From positions 1 through 64,000 of the forward strand of contig JAWJLM010000015.1 of NCBI GenBank assembly GCA_040191315.1: DNA of 64,000 bases, read 5' to 3'. Each line of letters begins with the position of its first letter. The first letter of the stretch is position 1. The notes below the pieces were generated by a model, which was not told the origin of the DNA, searched no databases, and saw nothing but the letters and a program-made list of their open reading frames with translations. Of the stretch, positions 35,429 to 42,431 are shown piece by piece. Source of the stretch: Bacillaceae bacterium S4-13-56. Lineage in GTDB: Bacteria > Bacillota > Bacilli > Bacillales > JAWJLM01. The position numbers and the translations under genes were made by a program.

Positions 35429-36349
35429 ATGAAGATACGTAAAGCAATTATTCCAGCAGCTGGTCTTGGTACACGTTTTTTACCAGCAACTAAAGCACAG
35501 CCAAAAGAAATGCTTCCCATAGTGGACAAGCCAACGATTCAATATATCGTTGAAGAAGCTGCGGCATCAGGAATTGAAGATATTATTATTATTTCTGGTC
35601 GTGGGAAACGTGCAATTGAAGACCATTTCGATATTTCTTATGAGCTTGAAGAAAAGCTTGCTGAAAAAGGTAAGACGGATCAGTTGAATATGGTACGATC
35701 GATTTCTGGTTTGGCAAATATTCATTATATAAGGCAGAAGGAACCAAAAGGTCTGGGACACGCTATTTATGTGGCTAATCGATTTGTGGGGAACGAGCCA
35801 TTTGCAGTATTACTTGGAGACGACATTGTCGAATCCGAGGAGCCTTGCTTGAAGCAGTTGATTGATGTGTACAATGAGCATGGTTCATCCGTTGTCGGAG
35901 TGCAGGAAGTCCCCCACTCCGACGTGTCCAGCTACGGAATTATCGAATATGCCGATGAGCGTGTTGGTGGCGGCCAGCGTGTTGGTGGGGACGGTTCTTA
36001 CCAACACAACGTTCATAAGGTGCGGTCGTTGGTAGAAAAGCCTCAACCAGAGGATGCTCCTTCAAACTTAGCGATTACAGGTCGTTATATTCTGATGCCA
36101 GAAATCTTTAAGATTCTTGAAACCCTTCCACCCGGGAAAGGTGGAGAAATTCAGTTGACGGATGCGATTAACAAACTGAATCAAGAACAATCCGTTTATG
36201 CTTGTGAGTATAAAGGGCGCCGTTATGATATTGGGAACAAGTTCGGTTTTGTTCGGGCGACTATTGATTTTGCAATTGAACGTGAGGACATTCGTGATGA
36301 GCTTTTGGATTATATGAAGAATGTGATAGGAAATTATAGCAAGAAATAA
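35429..36349 (+). CDS. galU: UTP-glucose-1-phosphate uridylyltransferase, copy 2, with in-frame repeat
   Basis: Same reaction as the copy at 22121-22999. [53 protein letters not shown] and [10 protein letters not shown] are intact, so it should be active. At 306 residues it is about 14 longer than copy 1. The extra residues ([17 protein letters not shown], about 180-196) are encoded by a family B palindrome plus a short duplication, and fall in a loop between two conserved blocks. AAAGGAG precedes the ATG. It is monocistronic with a terminator at 36355. It may serve the wall polymer rather than the capsule. Confidence 0.95.
   Translation: MKIRKAIIPAAGLGTRFLPATKAQPKEMLPIVDKPTIQYIVEEAAASGIEDIIIISGRGKRAIEDHFDISYELEEKLAEKGKTDQLNMVRSISGLANIHYIRQKEPKGLGHAIYVANRFVGNEPFAVLLGDDIVESEEPCLKQLIDVYNEHGSSVVGVQEVPHSDVSSYGIIEYADERVGGGQRVGGDGSYQHNVHKVRSLVEKPQPEDAPSNLAITGRYILMPEIFKILETLPPGKGGEIQLTDAINKLNQEQSVYACEYKGRRYDIGNKFGFVRATIDFAIEREDIRDELLDYMKNVIGNYSKK
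35978..36010 (+). repeat. Family B palindrome inside galU copy 2
   Basis: GTGTTGGTGGGGACGGTTCT followed by TACCAACAC, with a TGTTGGT/ACCAACA stem. It is the same palindrome that forms the ends of the 106-bp elements at 56340 and 57884. A partial copy GCGTGTTGGTGG sits 18 bp upstream (35959). Insertion length keeps the reading frame. Confidence 0.88.
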
Positions 36350-36354
36350 GGAAG

Positions 36355-36380
36355 AAAGAGCTCTGATTGGGGCTCTTTTT
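36355..36380 (+). terminator. Terminator of galU copy 2
   Basis: AAAGAGC pairs with GCTCTTT around a 10-nt loop and is followed by TTTTGTTGTTTTG, starting 6 bp after the stop codon. Confidence 0.75.
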
Positions 36381-36428
36381 TGTTGTTTTGTTATATGTGG
36401 GACTTGGAATATTATTAATTGTTGTGTT

Positions 36429-36784
36429 GAGCATAGCACATGTTTGGTGAGCATAGAATATTCGATTTGAGCATTGAGCAGGTTTTGTGCGCAAAGGTTT
36501 TAAAAATCAGAGCATATACATGGAAAAGTTGAGCATTGATTTTTCTCATGTCGCGCATAGAACAACTTTGTTGAGCATAAAGTGGTTGCTTCGAGCATTG
36601 AGCAGGTTTATTGAGCCGAGGTACTAAAATACCGAGCATAAAACTGTAAAATTTGAGCATAGCCCCAATGAAATCAGCGCATAAGAGTAGTTAACTGCGC
36701 CCAGAGAATATAATTTGAGCATATACCAATAAAGCTGAGCATTAATGTTGTGTAGGTGATAGCTATGACAAACCCCATGAGCAT
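36429..36784 (+). repeat. Phased word array 1 (GAGCAT/GCGCAT every 20-22 bp)
   Basis: Occurrences of GAGCAT or a one-base variant start at 36429, 449, 469, 489, 510, 531, 553, 573, 593, 613, 634, 655, 677, 697, 717, 737 and 779, with a degenerate site at 758. Steps are 20,20,20,21,21,22 twice and then 20,20,20,21,21. The filler differs between units except for one pair 124 bp apart. The array occupies the convergent gap between galU and the SMR gene and has no coding frame. Confidence 0.93.
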
Positions 36785-36830
36785 GAGAGATCTCTTTAAT
36801 TTCAAGCCTCTACCTACCATCAAGTAGAGT

Positions 36831-37289
36831 CTAACTCACTAGTAGAAAGGCTCCTGCCACGATAAGTGTTAGGCCAAGTATTTTCTTTACGGTTATTTTC
36901 TCTTTTAAGAATAAGGCTGAAATGATAAGCGTCCATATGTAAGTGATTGATGTTAATGGATATACAACTGTATATGGTAAAAGCTGTAGGGTGACTATAT
37001 TTAGAATAGCTCCTGTACCGTAAAAGAATCCTCCTAAGATGAAATACTCCACAAAGGAACGCTGTAAAGTGAGAGTTCCAACACGAAACTCTTGTTGCTG
37101 CCAAATCTGCGTTAATTTCCCCCTTTGATTTTGTTTTTCTCCACTTTCTCCCATATCGTGTTGGTGAGAACCGTCCCTATCAACACGATGACTGTCACTA
37201 CTCATTTTCTTGAAGTAGAAGGAGCCGATGGAGCCTAGGAGTGTGAAGAGTAGTAGTGTTAGGAATGTTAGTAGGTTAATTTTCTCCAC
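36831..37289 (-). CDS. SMR-type membrane transporter subunit, with in-frame repeat
   Basis: Small multidrug-resistance/EamA-like protein with four membrane helices, similar to ArnE/ArnF subunits that flip undecaprenyl-phosphate sugars. The first helix (LLTFLTLLLFTLLGSIGSF) is followed by an oversized hydrophilic loop of about 50 residues. That loop includes HRVDRDGSHQHD, encoded by a family B palindrome at 37157-37187, which explains why the protein (152 aa) is longer than its partner (115 aa). It overlaps that partner by 14 bp. The GTG at 37289 lies inside the AGGAGG site; an ATT at 37280, eight bases downstream, is better spaced. Confidence 0.82.
   Translation of the reverse strand: MEKINLLTFLTLLLFTLLGSIGSFYFKKMSSDSHRVDRDGSHQHDMGESGEKQNQRGKLTQIWQQQEFRVGTLTLQRSFVEYFILGGFFYGTGAILNIVTLQLLPYTVVYPLTSITYIWTLIISALFLKEKITVKKILGLTLIVAGAFLLVS
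37157..37187 (-). repeat. Family B palindrome inside the SMR gene
   Basis: CGTGTTGGTGAGAACCGTCC followed by CTATCAACACG on the plus strand, with a CGTGTTG/CAACACG stem. It inserts about ten residues after the first membrane helix without breaking the frame. Confidence 0.85.
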
Positions 37290-37623
37290 CTCCTATGAGG
37301 GTTGCTCCTAGTATGATGAGTAGGGTTCCGAGTATGCTTTTTTCTGTTATGACTTCTTGAAGAAAGAGAGTCCCGAGTAGTAGGGCAAAAATGTAGCCTA
37401 GACTTAAGATAGGATGCAGAACGGATAGACTCCCGTACCGATAGGCAACAATCATAAGAACAGCACCTAAAAAATAAAGGACAAAACCTGTAATAAGATG
37501 CAGGTTAATGTCTCCCCCAGAAAGCTTCCACTGAAGCTGACCAAAAGCTGTCATTAGTGCAGCTATGGTCATGATCGCAATTCCCTTTTTATTTTTATTT
37601 AATGAATAGATCAGATTGTTCAT
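37276..37623 (-). CDS. SMR-type membrane transporter subunit
   Basis: 115 residues and four membrane helices, the partner of the overlapping downstream gene. AALMTAFGQLQWKLSGG and SVLHPILSLGYIFALLLGTLFLQE are typical of SMR/EmrE-like paired flippases. With the GT2 gene at 39497 and the GT-C-like gene at 37721 it makes the three-part set (lipid-phosphate sugar synthase, flippase, outer-face transferase) used to decorate wall polymers. GGAGGAG precedes the ATG. Confidence 0.85.
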   Translation of the reverse strand: MNNLIYSLNKNKKGIAIMTIAALMTAFGQLQWKLSGGDINLHLITGFVLYFLGAVLMIVAYRYGSLSVLHPILSLGYIFALLLGTLFLQEVITEKSILGTLLIILGATLIGGGEN

Positions 37624-37720
37624 TTCGTTTCTCCTCCAAAGGCGTCCGCCTTAGCCTATCACTTTCGTTTCTCTTCCATTACCTAGGCCTTCAATAATTT
37701 TAATTTTTTACAAAACCCAA

Positions 37721-39454
37721 CTATACCTTGAACCCAAAAACATGTTCTTCCTCTTTTTTCACAAGAGCCATTAAAAATATCATAAAAGCAATCAAAGTGT
37801 TGGCGAAAAGATATCGATAATCCTGAGCTGGGATGGCTGCGGCCACGATTGCCGTATTCAGGAGGACTGGCCCACTTACGAGCAGTGAACGAAAACCAAT
37901 TTTTCGAACAGCTATAAAGCTGAAAAATAGGATGAAAAACGTGTATGTTGCTGGTCGCCAAAACCATTCCTTGTAATTTTCAAAGGACCCTTCAAGATAG
38001 CCTGTTAAGAATTCATGTAATCCATCACTAACTGGAGTCTGCTTAATCCCATACGTGTTCGCACGGAAAATTCCTCCTGGATACGTGTTTGTATACCCGT
38101 CTTCCGGCTCAACGATTTGCCAAACAAGAGAAGTTTGGTCTAGATAAGCATCGATCACAAGTCCTGGATTATTTTTTACAACAAGAGCCCACACCTTTAA
38201 AAAGTACGGAAAATCAGAAAAAATGAGTTCCTTGTTATATATGCCGGAAAATTTTATAGTATCGGTGAGATAAGGATTATAGAGCTCAAACCACTTATCT
38301 CGCGGCAAGAGTTTATATACATACTGTTGCTGGGCCCCGTTCATCTCGCCACCCTCCACAACGACGCGAGCCAATTGTTGCTGCGGTATACCGAGAGCTT
38401 CGTTCGGATCCCCTTCTTCAACATGGAACGCTGAGTACACTGGTCCTGAAACTATAAAATAAATTGCGAACACACTAACAGCAAAAATTCCAAGCTTCTT
38501 CCACTGATTCCGATAAACAAGAAGTAACAAGACAATCAATAGGAGTAAAATGGGTACACCATTACTTCTCATGAACATCATGGATAGAGCTGTTAAACCG
38601 AAAAACACAAGATGGCTAATGGAGCTAAGCCATGCCCCTCTTGTAGCTACTATATTAAATAGAAGAATAGTAAACAACATAAGGGCGGTGCTGTATAGGA
38701 TGTCCTTCCAAAGAATGATCGAAAACATTCCTGTAGCTGGGTGGATCGCGAAAAGAATGGCAACGATCCAAAGAACTGTCCTAGGAACCCCTGCTTTCTG
38801 AAATCGATAAAGTCCATAACCAAGGGTAAGACTCAATGCAATAATCTGAAACGTTCCCACCACTGCCGGCGAATACCAAAAAACAGTCAACAGTTGAATT
38901 AACCAGGTATAGACCACAGGATGCCAGTTGTTATATTCATGAGTATGTATTTGAGTCCAATGAGAGAACGAGTCCGGCGACATCTCCCCAGGAAAAAATC
39001 CAAGTAAAAACAGGGTCCCCACAATAGCCATGGGAAAACCATAAAATGCAATATTCCATTTGGAAACCTGTTTGTCTTTTATTTCAATATTTACTTTCGT
39101 GAAAAGATAGATCAGGAGTATGGAAACCAACGTAAATGTTACAAAAGTCCCCACATAGATAAATGCATGAACCAGTGTTCCGTTGTCGTTAAGATGCTCC
39201 ATTGGTTGATAAATGCTGGTAAGAAAAGCTAAAGTAAAAAGCATACTGAAAATAACCGTCCCGAGATGGAACAACTCTCGCCACTCTTCAAAAAGGAGGC
39301 GAAAAAACAACCAGTATATTCCGATATAGATCAAAAAGATAATAGCAATCGTTGGATTGGGTGTTTCCATGAACGACTGGAACCATGATATGGAAGCTAC
39401 TGTACTTAGGACTGCAGCAATAACTACTGCCAATCCTTTAACCATTTTAAACAC
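37721..39454 (-). CDS. Multi-spanning GT-C-like membrane protein (DUF6020-like)
   Basis: About 577 residues with around 12-14 membrane helices and a large C-terminal outer loop. The first outer loop has PGEMSPDSFSHWTQ, then NNWHPVVYTWLI and WKDILYS, a pattern seen in large membrane proteins related to lipid-phosphate-sugar-dependent (GT-C) glycosyltransferases, where an acidic residue in loop 1 is catalytic. I place the start at GTG 39454, eight bases after AAGGTGG; the ATG at 39472 lacks a ribosome binding site. Substrate unknown; context suggests transfer of a sugar from undecaprenyl phosphate to a wall polymer. Confidence 0.75.
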   Translation of the reverse strand: MFKMVKGLAVVIAAVLSTVASISWFQSFMETPNPTIAIIFLIYIGIYWLFFRLLFEEWRELFHLGTVIFSMLFTLAFLTSIYQPMEHLNDNGTLVHAFIYVGTFVTFTLVSILLIYLFTKVNIEIKDKQVSKWNIAFYGFPMAIVGTLFLLGFFPGEMSPDSFSHWTQIHTHEYNNWHPVVYTWLIQLLTVFWYSPAVVGTFQIIALSLTLGYGLYRFQKAGVPRTVLWIVAILFAIHPATGMFSIILWKDILYSTALMLFTILLFNIVATRGAWLSSISHLVFFGLTALSMMFMRSNGVPILLLLIVLLLLVYRNQWKKLGIFAVSVFAIYFIVSGPVYSAFHVEEGDPNEALGIPQQQLARVVVEGGEMNGAQQQYVYKLLPRDKWFELYNPYLTDTIKFSGIYNKELIFSDFPYFLKVWALVVKNNPGLVIDAYLDQTSLVWQIVEPEDGYTNTYPGGIFRANTYGIKQTPVSDGLHEFLTGYLEGSFENYKEWFWRPATYTFFILFFSFIAVRKIGFRSLLVSGPVLLNTAIVAAAIPAQDYRYLFANTLIAFMIFLMALVKKEEEHVFGFKV

Positions 39455-39496
39455 ATGTGACACCACCTTCATGTTAACGAGCAGAAGCGAAGGGCA

Positions 39497-40441
39497 TTAT
39501 TCCTCCACTGGGCCCTTCGCAATATCTTTGTATATTTTATTTAATTCTATTTCATATTGTTTTTTATGACTGGATGCCACGGTATCCAAGATGAGTCCAC
39601 AGGCTAGAGAAAGAACCGCTAGTAACACGAGACCAACCGCAAGAATAGCAGACGGGACTTTTTCAACGTATTGTGTTTGAATAAATTCAACGATGACTGG
39701 AGTTCCCACAGCTAAACCAAGAATGAAAAAAATAGCCGCCCAAACGTTGAAGAATAACATTGGCTTGTACTCTTTAAACAAAGTAAAGATTTTTTTTACA
39801 ACTTTATAACCGTCACTGACGGTATTTAGTTTAGACTCACTACCTTCCGGACGATCCCGATATTCAATTGGGATTTCTTTTATAGCTAGACGCTTGTCCA
39901 AGGCATGGATGGTCATCTCAGTTTCAATCTCAAACCCTGGACTCATGACTGGCATTGATTTAACAAAAAGAGGATCGAAAGCACGGTATCCTGTCATAAT
40001 GTCATCTAGCTTACTCTTATATAAAAAGTTAATTAGACCTTTGACTAATGAATTACCAAAATTATGGAACGCTCGCTTATTCTCTTCTGTGTAGGTCCCA
40101 TTGGATAAACGGTCCCCAATGACCATATTAGCTTCTTTATTTTTGATAGGCTCGATCAGCTGATGGACAAATTTTGCCGGATATGTATTGTCTCCATCCA
40201 CCATCACATAACAGTCCGCTTCAATCTCGCGAAACATGGATCGAACCACATGGCCCTTCCCCTGTCTGAACTCCTTTTTCACAACTACCCCATGCTCTCG
40301 GGCAATCTCAGACGTCCGGTCCTTCGAATTATTGTCATAAACATATATGGTTGCATCAGGCAGCTCTTGTCTGAAGTCCTCTATAACCGCGCCAATGGTT
40401 TGCTCCTCATTATAACAAGGGATTAATACTGCGATTTTCAA
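39497..40441 (-). CDS. GT2 undecaprenyl-phosphate glycosyltransferase
   Basis: GtrB/dolichol-phosphate-mannose-synthase-like enzyme, 314 residues. AVLIPCYNEEQTIGAVI and VYDNNSKDRTSE are the nucleotide-sugar site, VMVDGDNTYP is the DxD-type metal site, and two C-terminal helices (about 228-250, 265-290) anchor it. It should load one sugar on undecaprenyl phosphate at the inner face. The likely start is TTG 40441, eight bases after AAGGAG, with the GTG at 40450 as alternative. It is transcribed just before the GT-C-like gene (24-bp gap). Confidence 0.88.
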   Translation of the reverse strand: MKIAVLIPCYNEEQTIGAVIEDFRQELPDATIYVYDNNSKDRTSEIAREHGVVVKKEFRQGKGHVVRSMFREIEADCYVMVDGDNTYPAKFVHQLIEPIKNKEANMVIGDRLSNGTYTEENKRAFHNFGNSLVKGLINFLYKSKLDDIMTGYRAFDPLFVKSMPVMSPGFEIETEMTIHALDKRLAIKEIPIEYRDRPEGSESKLNTVSDGYKVVKKIFTLFKEYKPMLFFNVWAAIFFILGLAVGTPVIVEFIQTQYVEKVPSAILAVGLVLLAVLSLACGLILDTVASSHKKQYEIELNKIYKDIAKGPVEE

Positions 40442-40531
40442 TGGTAACACTCCTTACGACAGAGAATCATCCTCTGTCCTTCTTCTATTAATTTTGACAA
40501 TATCCACTGAGATTATAGCAGAAAGTCAACA

Positions 40532-41989
40532 TTAAGTCTTAAAAACACGCAACCCACCTAAAACAACTACTGCCGTCAATAGTCCTCCAAGGAGTAACAA
40601 TAGGAGACTAGATTCAACTGGAAGCAGGTGTATGGCCCATATCATGGTGCCTGTCACCAGTAAAAATCCTGTCACTTTTACAAAATCTATTTTTGACATG
40701 ATAGTGTAACGGTATTTGATTTGTGCTCCAATAATAAGCAGAATGGTATTCACTAGTGAGCCAACCACGGTTCCAAGAGCAATGGCTGTTGCTCCCATTT
40801 CCTCAAGGAATAAGTTGATCACTAAAATGTTGATTCCGAATACGGAAACAATACTAAATAAAATCGGTATATAGGAATTTTCCTTCGCATAGAAGAACCT
40901 AGTCACATACGTATTCAACGCCAATGTGTACATTGACAGTGCGAAGATTTGCAGCAATGGATACGTCATTGCCGTTGAATCTTCGTTAAAGTTCCCATAT
41001 TGGAAAACGACTTCTATGATTTCTTTAGCATAGAAAAAAACATATACAGTGGCAGGAATGAGTAATACAGACAGCCACTTAAATCCTTTTTGGTAAATGC
41101 GTTTAAGTTTTGCCGTATCCCCCTCCCCAACCGTTTTAGCTAGCATAGGAAAGATAACTGTTGTAATAGTTGTCATTAGAACCGCCTGCGGAAACTGGGT
41201 CATTTTTGATGCATAGTTTAATGAAGCAATTAATCCATCCTGCAGGTCAGCGGCATAGATTCTTTGAATGAAAAAGTAAAACTGTAATGCTGCTCCCCCA
41301 AATAAAATAGGAACCGCTAGCTTCATAAAACGAGTAATATCAGGATTGTTTCTCCAGTTGAAATGAAACTTGAAAATATTCGTTTTCTTTTGGGCTAGTA
41401 TCAGCAATAAAACCATGGCTAATGCTCCCACTGAAGCACCAAGACCATAGGAATATTCAAGTAAAATCGGTGTAAGTCCAACCCCGATTAGTAAAAATAA
41501 TCCGTTGAAAAGCAGGGTTGAAAAGGCGCTAAGTCGGTAACGACCCTCCACATTCATAAGTCCACTGAGCCACATAGCGAGCACAAGGAAAAAGGTTGAT
41601 GGTGCCATCCACACAAACAATTCACTTGTTAATTGAAAGGCTTTTTCTGACATCCCACTGAAAAAAAGCTCAATCCAAAAATCAGAGAACACCATGAATA
41701 GAATGGTGATTCCACCAATCACAAGCGTTAAACCCGAAAAAATAGTTTGAACAAATTCCTTTTTTCTGGATTCGTCGAGTTTGCTGTACACGGAAATAAA
41801 GGCCGTGGTGACCGCTCCACCAAGGACTATATAAATAAAATTGGGAATCGTAAAGGCAACGACAATACTATCAGCCTGATAGCTCGTCCCATATTGATAT
41901 CCAATGACTACTTCGCGTGCAAAGCCAAATAGCCTTGCCAGGACATTGATCACCGCCACTGTCCCCAATATTTTTATTAATGACCGCAC
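40532..41989 (-). CDS. murJ: MurJ-type lipid-linked precursor flippase
   Basis: 485 residues, 13-14 helices, MviN/MurJ family (LARLFGFAREVVIGYQYGTS near the N-terminus is the family signature with conserved Arg and Glu). In S-layer bacilli a murJ-like gene sits with csaB, secA2 and slaP, as here, and may flip a wall-polymer precursor rather than lipid II. The GTG start is eight bases from GGAGAG. At 40646-40658 the gene contains an exact REP core (GGTGCCTGTCACC on the plus strand), read in frame as LVTGTM within a membrane helix. Confidence 0.88.
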   Translation of the reverse strand: MRSLIKILGTVAVINVLARLFGFAREVVIGYQYGTSYQADSIVVAFTIPNFIYIVLGGAVTTAFISVYSKLDESRKKEFVQTIFSGLTLVIGGITILFMVFSDFWIELFFSGMSEKAFQLTSELFVWMAPSTFFLVLAMWLSGLMNVEGRYRLSAFSTLLFNGLFLLIGVGLTPILLEYSYGLGASVGALAMVLLLILAQKKTNIFKFHFNWRNNPDITRFMKLAVPILFGGAALQFYFFIQRIYAADLQDGLIASLNYASKMTQFPQAVLMTTITTVIFPMLAKTVGEGDTAKLKRIYQKGFKWLSVLLIPATVYVFFYAKEIIEVVFQYGNFNEDSTAMTYPLLQIFALSMYTLALNTYVTRFFYAKENSYIPILFSIVSVFGINILVINLFLEEMGATAIALGTVVGSLVNTILLIIGAQIKYRYTIMSKIDFVKVTGFLLVTGTMIWAIHLLPVESSLLLLLLGGLLTAVVVLGGLRVFKT

Positions 41990-42049
41990 ATAGATCGCTC
42001 TCCTACTTTTTGATACGTTTTTGAACTTTGTATATAAAACCTGTGTTAA

Positions 42050-42320
42050 TTCACTTTTGGAGCTGTTTCTTTGTCCAAACTCAATTTAAAATCGGTTTTT
42101 ATTCACTTTTGGGCCTGCTTCTTTGTCCAAACTTAATTTAAAACCGGTTTTTATTCACTTTTGGGCCTGCTTCTTTGTCCAAACTTAATTTAAAACCGGT
42201 TTTTATTCACTTTTGGGCCTGCTTCTTTGTCCAAACTTAATTTAAAACCGGTTTTTATTCACTTTTGGGCCTGCTTCTTTGTCCAAACTCAATTTAAAAC
42301 CGGCTTTTATTCACTTTTGA
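42050..42320. repeat. Tandem repeat of 52 bp, about 5.2 copies
   Basis: TTCACTTTTGGGCCTGCTTC begins copies at 42102, 42154, 42206 and 42258, with variant ends at 42050 and 42310; the step is exactly 52 bp each time. Inner copies are almost identical and outer ones diverge, as expected of slippage growth. Each unit contains the palindrome-like AAAACCGGTTTT. It lies between csaB and murJ and has no coding frame that spans it. Confidence 0.95.
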
Positions 42321-42372
42321 ATACACTTTACTTACAAAACTAAATAAACTCTTAAACACTTCAAAAAATTGA

Positions 42373-42400
42373 CCCCGCTTTTGAGGTTTCAACAGCGGGG
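42373..42400 (-). terminator. Terminator after csaB
   Basis: CCCCGCT pairs with AGCGGGG around a 14-nt loop, followed on the minus strand by TCAATTTTTT. It is 32 bp after the csaB stop and should separate csaB from murJ. Confidence 0.75.
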
Positions 42401-42431
42401 ATTAGTTAATGTATTCATTTTGTAACTGTAT

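Noticed and set aside
36415-36660. Open reading frames of 60-130 codons across array 1 on the minus strand
   Set aside because: They follow the repeated word in several frames, have no ribosome binding site and show cysteine/serine-rich low-complexity translation. The 124-bp cycle is not a multiple of three.
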